Assembly (NCBI GenBank): GCA_963578475.1
Contig: CAUZCL010000014.1
Coordinates: 1-64,000, forward strand
Direction: 5' to 3'
DNA: 64,000 bases
Origin: SMYC01 sp963578475
GTDB taxonomy: Bacteria > Acidobacteriota > Vicinamibacteria > Marinacidobacterales > SMYC01
Position 1 is the stretch's first letter; each line of letters opens with the position of its first letter. The translations under genes and the position numbers were made by a program. Of the stretch, positions 1 to 8,896 are shown one piece after another. The notes under the pieces were generated by a model that worked only from the letters and a program-made list of their open reading frames with translations, was not told the origin of the DNA and did no database searches.

Positions 1-140
1 TGTCGTTGATCAGCGAAGCCAGCTCGGAGGTGCCGTTCAGGGTGTTGAAATCGGGCGTCTCCTTGACCGTGGTCTGCTCGAGCCGACCCGTGTCTGGCGT
101 GAGCACGAACTCACGCATCTCCCAGGGGACCCTTCGTCCG
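1..140 (-). CDS. Partial coding segment running off the left edge, product unknown
   Basis: Read on the minus strand from about 137 down to 1, one frame is open and has very strong G/C preference at third codon positions, as expected for real coding sequence here. It reads roughly ...SGRRVPWEMREFVLTPDTGR... and continues out of the window. The frame differs from that of the SIS-domain gene just upstream, whose 3' end runs into it without a clear stop, so either a new gene begins near here or the two were joined by a deletion. I do not recognise the family. Confidence 0.4.
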
Positions 141-149
141 CTATTCCAA

Positions 150-1123
150 AGTGAACCGGCATGGCATTCTGAGAATTGTATCCGTCGCCGACGACCTTGG
201 TCAGGCTTCGAGGGGAATCAATGGACCGACCGAGGCGTTTCCCGACAGCGTGCGCAAGCAGCTGCAGCGGCGGCGCGTAAACGAGCGGTCGGACGATTCT
301 CGGGAACCGTGGAATCGTGCTCGAGTCGAGCAAGATTGGAGTGGCGCCCCGCTTGCGTACCGCCTCGAGCACGTCCGCTGAGACCGTCCCCAAGGCGACG
401 ACCGCGACCTCGGAATCGACGAGCGCGATTGGGCCGTGGAGCAGTTCGCGAGGCGGGTAAGCGAGCGCCGGAAGATAGGTGACCTCGAGAAGTTTCAAGG
501 CGCCATCGAGTGCTATGGGATAAAGAACATCTCCTGCGAGGAAAATGACGGCCTTGGCCGCCGCGAAAGTGTCGGCGGCGCGATCGAAACGAGGACGCTT
601 TGCCGACGAGCCGAGCCGCTCCGACTTTCTTTGGACCATTCTTTGGGGAAGACGCGAGAAGAAGCACCGCAGCGATCAAAGCGGTGAACCCTTTCGTGGA
701 AGGCACTGCCAGCTTGGCACCAGCGCCCGTCACGAACGCGCGCTCGGCGTCCCGAGTGAGCGGGGAAATTTCGATGTTCGTGATCGCAAGCGTGCGAACG
801 CCTTGCCGTTTCGCTCTCGCGACGGCCGCGCGGACGTCGCGGGATCTTCCGGAATGCGACAACGCGATCGCCAGCGTTCGCTCGGGGTGTGGTGTCTCAT
901 ACCGAAACGCCTCCGAAGCGGCGCTCACACGTGTCGGAATCCCAGCGATGTCTTCGAGGTAGTGGCGTGCAAGGAGCGCGACGTTGAAGGACGCTCCGCT
1001 GCCGATCGCGACAATGGAGGATATGCCTGCCGCAGGAAGTCGCCATGAGGAAGCACGCCGCATCGTCTCGAGATAAACGTCGGACTGCTCGAGAATTTCC
1101 GCGAGCATGCGTGCGCCGCTCAT
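150..1123 (-). pseudogene. SIS-domain sugar-phosphate isomerase/deaminase (GlmS C-half/AgaS-like), frameshifted
   Basis: SIS proteins bind phosphosugars; two-SIS proteins like this one resemble the isomerase half of glucosamine-6-phosphate synthase or AgaS-type deaminases. The ATG at 1123 overlaps the modA stop by 4 nt (ATGA). The first SIS domain is clear (GSGASFNVALLARHYLE, then ALSHSGRSRD, the S-x-S-G sugar-phosphate loop). Around 570-640 the coding frame changes and the linker between the two SIS domains is shorter than usual, so there is an indel and probably a small deletion. The second SIS domain (FLAGDVLYPIALDGALKL..., PRELLHGP) follows in the new frame. The usual C-terminal tail (here DSPRSLTKVV) has no clean stop and merges into another reading frame near 150. 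Substrate cannot be told. Confidence 0.75.
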
Positions 1124-1878
1124 GGGAGAGAGACAAATCCGAAACGCGCGAACACCTCGCCCGCCCCCGCCGACCTCAAGTAATCGTAGAGCGCGTGAAC
1201 CTCGCGCCGGCTGCGACCCTCGATAATCCCGAGCGTGTACAAGATCCGTGGCCCTTCCTCTCGCGGAACCGCGTAGACGATTTTCACGCGATCCTCGATG
1301 GCCGCATCGGTGCGGTAAACGAAACCAGCGTCGACGTTGCCGCTTGCTACAGCCGCTAGCGCCCCTCGGACGTCGAGTGTTGGGATGACCTTGTGCTTTA
1401 GGCGTGCCCACAGGCCCAGGCTCTCGAGATACAGCCGAGCGTAGACACCGGCCGGGACGACCTGAGGATCTGCCATGGCGATCCGGCCGAGCGCCTCGAA
1501 GTCCGCGGGCCCGTCCACCGTGCCGGGCTCTTCGCGATGGCGCACGATGACGAGCTCGTTCGAGAGCACATCCGTTCGCGCTCCTTTCTGGATGAGCCCT
1601 TCCCGAGAGACGCGGTCCAGTTGCCGCTGATCCGCGGAGAAGAACAGGTCCGCGGGTGCGCCGGCGATAATCTGGCGCGCAAGATCACTCGAGGCACCGA
1701 ACTGGGGCACGATGCGCGACGAAGGGTGCGCTTCGTCAAAATAGGCTATGGCGGTGGCCAGCGCGTCGGTCAAGCTCGCCGCGGCGAAGACACGAATCGG
1801 CTTCTGCGCCGAGCCTGCCCCGAGTGTCCCGGCTACCAGTAGCGGGACTGAGAGGAGGGTCGAGAGCCGTCCAATCAT
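1120..1878 (-). CDS. modA: Molybdate ABC transporter substrate-binding protein ModA
   Basis: Periplasmic solute-binding protein that captures molybdate (or tungstate) for an ABC importer. About 252 residues, the usual length. An N-terminal signal peptide (IGRLSTLLSVPLLVAGTLG) is followed by the family start 'IRVFAAASLTDAL', 'FGASSDLARQI' and 'GAPADLFFSAD', which carry the oxyanion-binding Ser residues, and later 'GNVDAGFVYRTDA'. I prefer the ATG at 1878 because it overlaps the upstream stop as ATGA; a TTG 9 nt further upstream is also open. The gene sits between a LamG-like exported protein and a SIS protein, each with 4-nt overlaps, so the three are probably cotranscribed. No modB or modC is visible in the window, so the permease and ATPase must be encoded elsewhere. 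Confidence 0.92.
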   Translation of the reverse strand: MIGRLSTLLSVPLLVAGTLGAGSAQKPIRVFAAASLTDALATAIAYFDEAHPSSRIVPQFGASSDLARQIIAGAPADLFFSADQRQLDRVSREGLIQKGARTDVLSNELVIVRHREEPGTVDGPADFEALGRIAMADPQVVPAGVYARLYLESLGLWARLKHKVIPTLDVRGALAAVASGNVDAGFVYRTDAAIEDRVKIVYAVPREEGPRILYTLGIIEGRSRREVHALYDYLRSAGAGEVFARFGFVSLP

Positions 1879-2534
1879 TTGGACCAATCCGAGCGTATTT
1901 CGAGACGATGGAATCGCGCGCGAGCATTCGTTAGCCGCAGTTGCAGTGGCCCCGGCGGATAACCACCGGCTTTGCGGTAGGTAATGATGAGCCTCCCATC
2001 ATTCCAAACGCTGTAATCGTCACCCTTCTTGACGAACTGCATGCGCGCTAACTTGCCTGGCTCGATCTGCAGCTCGCCTTGGGTGCGCACGGTCCAATCC
2101 GACTTCTCGACGGTCTTGATATAAGCCATCTCGACTTCCAGGTACCTCTCCTCGGGGTCTTCCGGTAACGGATGACCGGTTGCCATCCAGATGCCACTCT
2201 GCGTTTCCTGGGCGTAGTCGACGTAGACACCGAGATATCGACCCGTCTCGAAGGTAATGTCGATGGATACGACCATGTCGCCACCGAAAGTCTGCTGGCT
2301 GACGAGGAACGCGCTGGCCTTGGGTGAGGTCTTGGCTCCGCGCTGCTCGGGCGTAGACCCTAGGATCACGCCGTCCTCGGCGAAGGTCCACCGCGTTGGG
2401 TCTGGCGACCGCCAACTTTCGGCGCCGCCCTCGAGGAGATCGACCAGTTTCCCGGCCGCGGGTGCGCTCCTCTGCCAAGCCACCACGGCAAACAGAGCGA
2501 GCAACGAGAGGAGCAGCCGATTCATCAATCGCAT
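1875..2534 (-). CDS. Exported LamG/DUF1080-like (3-keto-disaccharide hydrolase-type) domain protein
   Basis: A 219-residue exported protein: a signal peptide (MNRLLLSLLALFAVVAW) followed by one concanavalin/LamG-like beta-sandwich. The pattern 'WTFAEDGVILGSTP', 'FGGDMVVSIDITFETGRYLGVYVDYA' and a C-terminal '...PLQLRLTNARARFHRLEIRSDW' matches the DUF1080 superfamily of glycoside-binding or -hydrolysing domains common in Acidobacteriota and Planctomycetes. Two ATGs (2534 and 2525) are possible. It is the first gene of the set that continues through modA. Specific substrate or catalysis is unknown; sugar binding is an inference from the fold. Confidence 0.65.
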   Translation of the reverse strand: MRLMNRLLLSLLALFAVVAWQRSAPAAGKLVDLLEGGAESWRSPDPTRWTFAEDGVILGSTPEQRGAKTSPKASAFLVSQQTFGGDMVVSIDITFETGRYLGVYVDYAQETQSGIWMATGHPLPEDPEERYLEVEMAYIKTVEKSDWTVRTQGELQIEPGKLARMQFVKKGDDYSVWNDGRLIITYRKAGGYPPGPLQLRLTNARARFHRLEIRSDWSK

Positions 2535-2570
2535 CGCCTTATTCTAGTCTTTGGAGCTTCCGCTTGGCTT

Positions 2571-2768
2571 TCAGGAATGTTTGGAAGCGAGGCGTGTGAT
2601 AACGCCGCCCGCGATCCCGATATCGAGCCGCTCCGATACGGAACGCAATGGGTCGATCACGCGTCCGCCCTGAACGACGAGGTCGTAGCGCGGCGCAGAC
2701 ATGGCCAACAATACCGGGCTCACGCCGAGCGCTCGCAAAAACGCCCGTCTCGATCTCGAATGTTGCAT
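2571..2768 (-). pseudogene. N-terminal fragment of a Tat-exported amidohydrolase
   Basis: Only about 65 residues. It begins with a twin-arginine-like leader (SRSRRAFLRALGVSPVLLAM) and then the beta-strand opening of the amidohydrolase/dihydroorotase superfamily (YDLVVQGGRVIDPLRSVSERLDIG). Removing one T near 2590 would restore the expected continuation (APNIPESQA). After that the family sequence is lost and the DUF1080-like gene begins, so more than 300 residues, including all metal-binding motifs, are missing. It is a remnant left by a deletion or an assembly join. Confidence 0.65.
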
Positions 2769-2792
2769 CAGCGTCTAAATCCTCCGAAAGAT

Positions 2793-3655
2793 CTACCGGC
2801 TTCGACCCAGAAAATCGGCGATGGCTCGATTCAAAAACTCGGCGTCTCCAGGGCCTCTTCCCGCACCCGCACCGTGCCCCCAGATCGACGGTATCGGAAC
2901 GAGCGTCGCTTCAGGAATGAACCGGCTTTCGTATTCGGCATCGGCGACGGGAAAGTACAAATCGGTTTCCGACGGCATGAGAAGCACTCGGGCTTTGATG
3001 GAACGAAGGGCTTTCTCGGAATCACTCCCGAAGCCGGGCGTGTCGCCCACGTTGGTGTCTCTGCCACACCTTCGCTTGCCAGAGCAGGTTGTTCGCGTCT
3101 CGGCGCAGCCAGCTTGCTTCCGCCGCCAGCAGGCGTTGTTCGATGCTGGCATAGCCGAGCTCGCGGTAGGTCTCGCGGCGCCACCACTCTTGCGACACTC
3201 CCCACGTCGCCCAATGACGTGCAAGCGCCTTGAGGGCTACCTCGGGTGGTTCGTCATAGCGCCCCTCGTTCCAAGCGCTGTCCGCCATAAGGGCGCTCTT
3301 GGCGCCTTTGAGACGCACGATGCCAAAGGGATATTCCTTCGCGTTGCCCCAAATAGCGACAGCGGCCCCCACCATGTCGGGGTGGCTCACCGCCCATTGA
3401 AGCGCCTGCTGCGCGCCCATCGAAAAGCCGATCACCGCCCGCAGGTGCTCGATGCCGAGCTCTTCGGCAAGAAGCCGGTGCGTAGCATTCACGTTGTCCC
3501 GGATCACGATCTCTGGAAAGTCGGGGCCGGCGAAAGGCGGCGGCGTGTTGCTCGGCGACGACGAGAGCCCATTGGCGAACATGTCCGTGGCGACGATGAA
3601 GTATTCGGAAATGTCGAGGGCTTTTCCCGGTCCGATGAGAAACTCGTAGCGAGAA
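2793..3655 (-). pseudogene. MetX-like alpha/beta-hydrolase (homoserine O-acetyltransferase family), 5'-truncated and frameshifted
   Basis: The family transfers acyl groups to homoserine or hydrolyses esters using a Ser-Asp-His triad. Visible parts are 'FLIGPGKALDISEYF', 'FANGLSSSPSN', the nucleophile elbow 'IGFSMGAQQALQWAVSHP' and, in a second frame, 'RVLLMPSETDLYFPVADAE' (Asp region) and 'SIWGHGAGAGRGP' (His region). The frame changes near 3055. Upstream of about 3655 family similarity stops abruptly, where a plus-strand fragment starts, so roughly the first 50 residues and the start codon are gone. The related sulfur amino-acid PLP enzymes lie 8 kb away, but there is no evidence of a common operon. 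Confidence 0.7.
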
Positions 3656-3656
3656 A

Positions 3657-4285
3657 GTGCTGGAGCTCCGGCAAAACCCCGCGCGAGCTCGCTATCATTT
3701 CGCGCGGCTTTCGGCGTCTCTCGGTGACGACGAGCGAGCTTTGAAGCTTCTTCGCGAAGCTCAGGAGGCGGGCATGACCGCCTATCAATTGCTCATGCAG
3801 ACGAGCGAGTTCGAGCCGTTTCATGACCACGTCTCGTTCCAAGAGACCGCCAATCGCATGAAGCCCTGCGCTTCGCCGGAATACGCTCATTTCGATTTCT
3901 GGATTGGCGAGTGGGACGTCCAAACGCCGCAGGGGCAGCCGGCTGGCAAGAACCGGATCACCCGCGTGCAAGGCGGCTGCGTGCTTCTGGAAGAGTGGAC
4001 CTCTGCCGGAGGCGGAACCGGCACGAGCTTCAATACGTTCAATACTCAGAAGGGAACATGGCAGCAGTTCTGGGTCGACGCGTCAGGAACGGTTTTGGAA
4101 ATCTCGGGGGCCTCGTTGAGGGTGCCATGGTCATGAGCTCCGATCCACAAGTGTCCCCCATCAACCGCATCACTTGGACGCCGCGCGACGATGGCTCCGT
4201 GCGTCAGCATTGGGAATCCTCCCAGGACGGTGGTTCGAGCTGGACGACATCTTTCGACGGGATCTATCGGTTGCGGATGGAATAA
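3657..4285 (+). pseudogene. TPR + DUF1579-type protein, 5'-truncated with one frameshift
   Basis: The first about 60 residues look like the end of a TPR solenoid (RARYHFARLSASLGDDERALKLL). Next comes a DUF1579/lipocalin-like beta domain starting 'FDFWIGEWDVQTPQGQPAG' and ending 'WESSQDGGSSWTTSFDGIYRL'. The frame breaks at a run of five G at about 4108-4112; continuing in the next frame restores the family sequence (LVEGAMVMSSDP...). No start codon with a ribosome site is present: the gene begins abruptly at the junction with the truncated hydrolase on the other strand. The 3' end overlaps the convergent PQQ gene by 22 nt. Confidence 0.6.
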
Positions 4286-5706
4286 AGGCGATGCTGTGTG
4301 CGGATCAACAACCGGTCGCCGACGATCGCCGGGGTGGCCATCACCCACTCGTTCAGTGAATTAACATCGAGCAACCGATACTTTTCGCCGGCTTCGATCA
4401 CAAAGGTGTCCCCTTCCTCGCTCATGGTGAACACCTTTCCGTTATAAGCCCAAGGCGAAGTCGTGAACGCGGCCGCACCCGGCGCGATGCGGGCGCGGAA
4501 CACGCGCTCGCCCGTGTCGACGTCGTAGCGCGCGAAGATGCCTTTCGCGTAGAGCACATAGAGCGCCCGATCGTAGATCAGCGGCGTCGGCAAGTAGGTG
4601 CCACCGGCGAGCCGGTTGTACCACACGACATGATCGTTCTTGTTCACGCGCTCCGGCGGTGTGATGTCTCCCGAGCCTCCCGGAAGAATCGCGGCGATGG
4701 GCTTGTTTTGCTCACCCGAGCTGCCCGAGGTGACGAAGAGGCGACCGTTCCAAGCAAAGGGGCTTTGGACGGTGACCACTGCTAGGCGCTTCATGTGCCA
4801 GAGCTCGCGGCCGTCGAGGTCGTAGCTGATGACGGCGCCCGGTCCGACGGTCACGAGCTCCGTGCGCAGCGAATTCTCCCAGACGAAAGGAGTCGACCAA
4901 CCTGTCTTTCTTCGCTTGCCGACGTCCCGAGCTGTACGCCAAAGCTCCTTTCCGCTGCGCTTGTCGAAGGCGGCGATGAAGCCTTGGTCCTCGTTGTCGT
5001 TCAAGACGAAAACGCGGTTCCCGTGCAAAGCGGGAGAGGCCCCGGTCCCGAAATCACGGACTTTCTGATAGAGCTTCAACGGGGTCGCCCAAACTTCACG
5101 GCCTTCGAAGTCGTAGGCGTAAAGGCCGAGATGGCCAAAGTAGACGTATATCCGCTCGCCATCGGTAACCGGCGTCTCCGACGCGAAGCTGTTCTTCCGA
5201 TGTCGTCCTCCCGGCGGATTGCCGTGATAGACCTCTCGCTCCCACAACAATTTGCCCGTCTCGAGCTCGTAACAATAGAGCATCAGACGAATGACGATCT
5301 CGTGAGGCATCTCTCGGTCGCGGGCGTAGAGCCGTGCGTTCGTTTCTTCAGAGGAAAGCCCCTCCGCCCGCAGCTCAGCGACGTATTCGTTGCTGAAATC
5401 AGTTCCCAAAGACGGTTGTTTCATCGCTTGTTCGCTGGTGGCGGCCGTCAAAAAGATCTTTCCGTCCCAGACGATGGGCGAGGACCAGCCTACGCCCGGA
5501 ACCTCCGCGACCCACTCGACGTTCTCGGTGGTCGACCAACGCTCCGGAAGGTTCGGATGGCTGGCGACGGGCATCGACTCGGGGCCTCGAAAACGAGGCC
5601 AGTTGCCGGTGTCGTCGCTCGCGGTAGCTGACGGCTCGGGGAGACAGAGAAGCGCAGCGATGCCGATGGCGGCCATCGCACGGTTGAGTCGCGGGAGACG
5701 GCGCAT
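4264..5706 (-). CDS. PQQ-binding-like beta-propeller repeat protein (exported)
   Basis: A 480-residue exported beta-propeller: signal peptide (LNRAMAAIGIAALLCLP), then the hallmark 'NWPRFRGPESMPVASH' opening and repeated WD/PQQ-type blades such as 'SGKELWRTARDVG', 'LDGRELWHMKRL' and 'TGERVFRARIAPG'. Proteins of this type are common in Acidobacteriota and Planctomycetes and are often annotated as outer-membrane assembly (BamB-like) or PQQ enzymes, but the catalytic residues of quinoprotein dehydrogenases are not obvious here, so a structural or binding role is as likely. The ATG at 5706 is chosen; the frame stays open far upstream only because of antisense coding bias. Two paralogues lie at 10350 and 35085. 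Confidence 0.85.
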   Translation of the reverse strand: MRRLPRLNRAMAAIGIAALLCLPEPSATASDDTGNWPRFRGPESMPVASHPNLPERWSTTENVEWVAEVPGVGWSSPIVWDGKIFLTAATSEQAMKQPSLGTDFSNEYVAELRAEGLSSEETNARLYARDREMPHEIVIRLMLYCYELETGKLLWEREVYHGNPPGGRHRKNSFASETPVTDGERIYVYFGHLGLYAYDFEGREVWATPLKLYQKVRDFGTGASPALHGNRVFVLNDNEDQGFIAAFDKRSGKELWRTARDVGKRRKTGWSTPFVWENSLRTELVTVGPGAVISYDLDGRELWHMKRLAVVTVQSPFAWNGRLFVTSGSSGEQNKPIAAILPGGSGDITPPERVNKNDHVVWYNRLAGGTYLPTPLIYDRALYVLYAKGIFARYDVDTGERVFRARIAPGAAAFTTSPWAYNGKVFTMSEEGDTFVIEAGEKYRLLDVNSLNEWVMATPAIVGDRLLIRTQHRLYSIRNR

Positions 5707-5796
5707 GAGTAAATCTACGCGCTTGTGGTGGTAGACGCAAACCGTAGGTTTCTTTTCACCTCGACAGAATCGAAGTTCGGCGACTATCATCCGCCG

Positions 5797-7035
5797 GTGA
5801 TCCAGGCTGAAGAAAGTATCGAGCGGCCCTATGGCTGGGTCGTGGTTGTCGGCTCGCTTCTTTTGATGACGGTTGGCGCTGGCGGCTACTACGTTGTGAT
5901 CGTCGGTCTCAAGCTCGTGGCTCAGGATTTCGGAGGGCTGCGATGGGTACCGTCGATGGCTTATTCGATGACCGTTTTCGGAATGGGGCTCGGCGGCATC
6001 TTCATCGGCCGATGGTCGGATCGTGTGGGCGTCGGTACGCCGGCGCTTCTTGGCTCTCTCATGATCGTTGCCGGCGCGTTGACGGCGAGCGTCACGACGG
6101 ATCGGTGGGTGTTTCTGCTGGCGCACGGCGTCTTGATCGGTCTGCTCGGTAACGCCGCTTTGTTCTCGCCGCTCATCGCCAACACGGCACGCTGGTTCGA
6201 CCGCCGGCGCGGCATGGCCGTTGCCATGGTTACGAGCGCTCAAGCCATCGCCGGCGTTTTTTGGCCCTCCATGTTCCGGATCCTCATCGAAGGGTCCAAC
6301 TGGCGAGAAGCCTATCGGGTATACGCACTCGTGGCTCTCGTGACCATGGTTCCCCTGAGTTTCTTGCTACGACGTCGGGCACCGACAGCACCCGAGGGAG
6401 ACCTGCGGGAAGTGCGTGTGGCTGATGCTCGAGTCCTCGGCCTAACGCAGAAGAGCGTGCTTGTCTCGCTCAGCATCGCGATCGTCTGCTGTTGCGTGGC
6501 TATGGCCATGCCGATCGTGCACGTGGTCTCCCATGCGACCGATCTCGGCTATCCGCTAGCGAGGGCTTCGGAGATGCTCGCGGTGCTCTTGGGCTGTGCT
6601 TTCTTCAGCAGGATCGCCTGGGGCGTGGTCGGCGATCGCGTTGGCGGGATCCGCGTTTTGTTGATTGGCTGTCTCTGCCAGGCCTTGGTTCTCGCCATGT
6701 ATCTTGCGGTCGATAGCCTCTTCGGCCTCTACCTAATCTCGGCACTTTTTGGCCTGGCCTTCGGGGGCATCATCCCGAGCTACGCGCTCACCATAAGCCA
6801 GCATTTTCCTCCTGGATCCATCGGTTGGCGGATCGCGACCGTCTATTTCTTTGGCGCCATCGGCATGGCTATCGGTGGCTGGCTCGGAGGCGCGGTCTTC
6901 GACATCACGGGAGCTTATCGAGGGGCTTTCGCTGCCGGTCTGTTGTTCAACGCGATCAATCTCTGGATCGTAGGTGCGCTCGTGGCTCGAGGGGCAGAAA
7001 CCCTCGAGTCACAAAAAAGCGACTTCTTCGCGTGA
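5797..7035 (+). CDS. Major facilitator superfamily transporter
   Basis: About 412 residues with twelve hydrophobic segments. The 2-3 loop has a typical MFS motif A ('GRWSDRVGVGTPALLGSLM') and the second half has the matching 'GVVGDRVGGIRVLLIG'. 'WFDRRRGMAVAMVTSAQAIAGVFWPSMF' is typical of the monocarboxylate/oxalate-formate type branch, so an organic anion is the best guess for substrate. The GTG at 5797 gives the usual family length; a GTG at 5725 in the same frame would add 24 residues and overlaps nothing. It is divergent from the PQQ gene. No clear promoter was found in the roughly 90 bases between them. Confidence 0.85.
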   Translation: MIQAEESIERPYGWVVVVGSLLLMTVGAGGYYVVIVGLKLVAQDFGGLRWVPSMAYSMTVFGMGLGGIFIGRWSDRVGVGTPALLGSLMIVAGALTASVTTDRWVFLLAHGVLIGLLGNAALFSPLIANTARWFDRRRGMAVAMVTSAQAIAGVFWPSMFRILIEGSNWREAYRVYALVALVTMVPLSFLLRRRAPTAPEGDLREVRVADARVLGLTQKSVLVSLSIAIVCCCVAMAMPIVHVVSHATDLGYPLARASEMLAVLLGCAFFSRIAWGVVGDRVGGIRVLLIGCLCQALVLAMYLAVDSLFGLYLISALFGLAFGGIIPSYALTISQHFPPGSIGWRIATVYFFGAIGMAIGGWLGGAVFDITGAYRGAFAAGLLFNAINLWIVGALVARGAETLESQKSDFFA

Positions 7036-7083
7036 GGTCTTTTCGACTCCCCCTGCGTCGTTCTGGTACGCCCCCTCTCGAAT

Positions 7084-7430
7084 TTAGCGCGCGGCGGTGA
7101 CGCGTATCTCGACGAGGAACTCGGTCGTGGCGAGTCGAGCCTCCACGCAAGCGCGCGCGGGAGGATTGCCGGGGCTCACCCAGGCATCCCAGACACCTTT
7201 CATTTCCGCGAAGAAGCGCATGTCGGAAAGCCAGATCGTGGCCGTAAGCACCTTGGTCTTGTCGGTGCCGCGGTTGATAGCAGCGCATCGATCCGATCGA
7301 GTATGTTCTTTGTCTGCTGCTCGGCCGTCGGCGAGGCATCTCGATCCACTGGCCCAGCTAGGTAGATGACGTCGTTGTGCACGACGCATTGGCTCATTCG
7401 GGGTCCTACTTCGTGGCGCTCTATGGTCAT
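7084..7430 (-). pseudogene. RidA family (enamine/imine deaminase) with one frameshift
   Basis: RidA proteins hydrolyse reactive enamines such as 2-aminoacrylate released by PLP enzymes. The ATG at 7430 has AGGAG 8 nt upstream. The reading begins 'MTIERHEVGPRMSQCVVHNDVIYLAGPV' and continues to 'NILDRIDALLS'; the frame then shifts near 7275, after which 'TDKTKVLTATIWLSDMRFF' and the conserved end 'PPARACVEARLATTEFLVEIRVTA' follow, including the catalytic-pocket Arg (A-R-A-C-V-E). Apart from the indel every family block is present, so this may be a functional gene with a sequence error. Its 5' leader is a near copy of the leader of the cystathionine enzyme at 11842-12984. Confidence 0.8.
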
Positions 7431-7538
7431 GGGTTGTCTCCTCGTCATCCGTCATCCGTCATCGATCAATGGCTCGTGAACCCATCGTTCCGCATTGTAC
7501 GCAGGTGAGGTGTGAAGACGACGGTGTATGCGGACATT
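7423..7538 (-). repeat. Duplicated leader/promoter element, copy A (upstream of ridA)
   Basis: This 116-base stretch matches 12977-13071 along its length, including 27 consecutive identical bases at the distal end (7512-7538), a shared TACAAT on the minus strand (7494-7499) that could serve as a -10 box, and a shared 'GACAACC-ATGACCAT' around the start codon. Copy A is longer because of a short tandem repeat, about three copies of a 7-mer (GATGACG on the minus strand), just before the Shine-Dalgarno. It lies in the same position relative to both genes. Confidence 0.8.
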
Positions 7539-7545
7539 TCGAGCA

Positions 7546-8802
7546 CTAGTGCCCCGTGATCGCTTCGAGTCCGTCCGGGTCGCGAGGAAGCGCGTCAGTC
7601 AAGTTCTCGTGTCCGTCTTCGGTGACGAGGATGACATCTTCCACGAACACCGACAGTTCTCATCGTGGTTGTAGTACCACGGCTCCACCGTGAAAATCAT
7701 TCCGGCTTCGAGGGGGACGTCGGCCAATGCCGGGTCGCCTGTCGAAAGCCCAATGTGGTGTCCGTAGAAGCCACCCGCCTGCATGTAGCGGCGCTCGTCA
7801 GGTGGGATTTTAGCGACCGCAATGTCTTTCAGCTCCGCAAAGCTCACGCCCGGACGGATGGCTGCAATGATCGTGTCGGACACAGCCGTCGCCATTTCCA
7901 GAGCTCGTCGTTGCCGCGCCGTGAATTTTACGGAGACAGGAAACGTGCGACCGACGTCGCTCACGTAGTAATCGAGCTCGGTTCCCACATCGAATATGAC
8001 GAGGTTACCGTTGCTCATGATGCGATTGCGGCGATCGTGATTGGCCGCCAGTATGCGCCAAGGCCAGAGAGAGTTTGGGCCCGACTTCACCATCGAGGCA
8101 AAGGCGAGACGCTGAGCACCTCCGCGCTTATAGGCGGCCTCGAGCTCAGCCTCGAGCCCACGCTCATCGATGCCCTCCCGGACGAAACCCGCGGCGTGTT
8201 GAATGGCTTCGATCGTGAGCGCGCATACCTGTCGCATCGTGTCGATTTCTTCCGGGCCGTGGACCATGCGCAACCGGGCCATATCTTCGAAAGCGTTCGC
8301 AATCGACGCTTCTGCAAACGTGGTCTGTAAATGAAAGATGAGGGCTTCGGCCACGCTCCACTTGGCAATGAAGTCGGACGTGACGTCAGGAACCGGGCCT
8401 CGTCGTCCCAAGTTGACACGCAACGTCTTTCCTCGCGTGGCCCACGCCTCGACGGCCGTCGAAAGCTCGGACACGGAGCCAAAGGTCGCGATTCCCGATC
8501 GCGTCGAAACGTCCGGGTCGGCCGCGAGAAGGCGTCCGGGAAAGTCGTTAATTCTGGATGAGCTCGCGTAACGTGCGTCTCGCTGCGGAGCGAGCCGGCA
8601 CGAGCAGGACGCCCCCTCTGGATTGCCGCAGGCGGGCGATCATCCTGTCCCGCCGGCGCTGATAGACGCTTTTCGAGAACTGCAGATCGGTCCATTCGAA
8701 GAGTCGCTGTTCCGGCGTCGGGCGGTGCGTCGTCTGAGCACAAAGGCTTGGAGAGAGCAAGAGTGCGGCGAGCAAGAGTGCCAGGATATTAACTGGCTTC
8801 AT
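7546..8802 (-). pseudogene. Exported M24 family metallopeptidase (Xaa-Pro aminopeptidase type), at least two frameshifts
   Basis: Cleaves N-terminal residues before proline in related enzymes, using two metals. It starts at ATG 8802 with a signal peptide (VNILALLLAALLLSPSLCAQ). The M24 fold is recognisable: 'VIFDVGTELDYYVSDVGRTF' (two Asp ligands), 'GGFYGHHIGLSTGD' (His ligand), 'GMIFTVEPWYYN' (Glu) and, in another frame, 'VILVTEDGHE' (Glu). Frame breaks occur near 8545-8560 (with some family sequence missing) and near 7655, where one missing base would restore the C-terminus ending '...GLEAITGH' with TAG at 7546-7548. All metal ligands survive when the frames are joined. Confidence 0.75.
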
Positions 8803-8896
8803 GTGGGGCTCCGAGAGTCTGATGGGCACTGACCGTCGTTATAACACGAGACGCGCTTTGACGGTTTCGCGATAACAACGATAATGGTGTGCGTTT

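Noticed and set aside
5707..6243. A 180-residue upstream extension of the PQQ protein at 4264-5706, open on the minus strand
   Set aside because: It is antisense to the MFS gene and is open only because of codon bias; the signal peptide and family N-terminus start at 5706.
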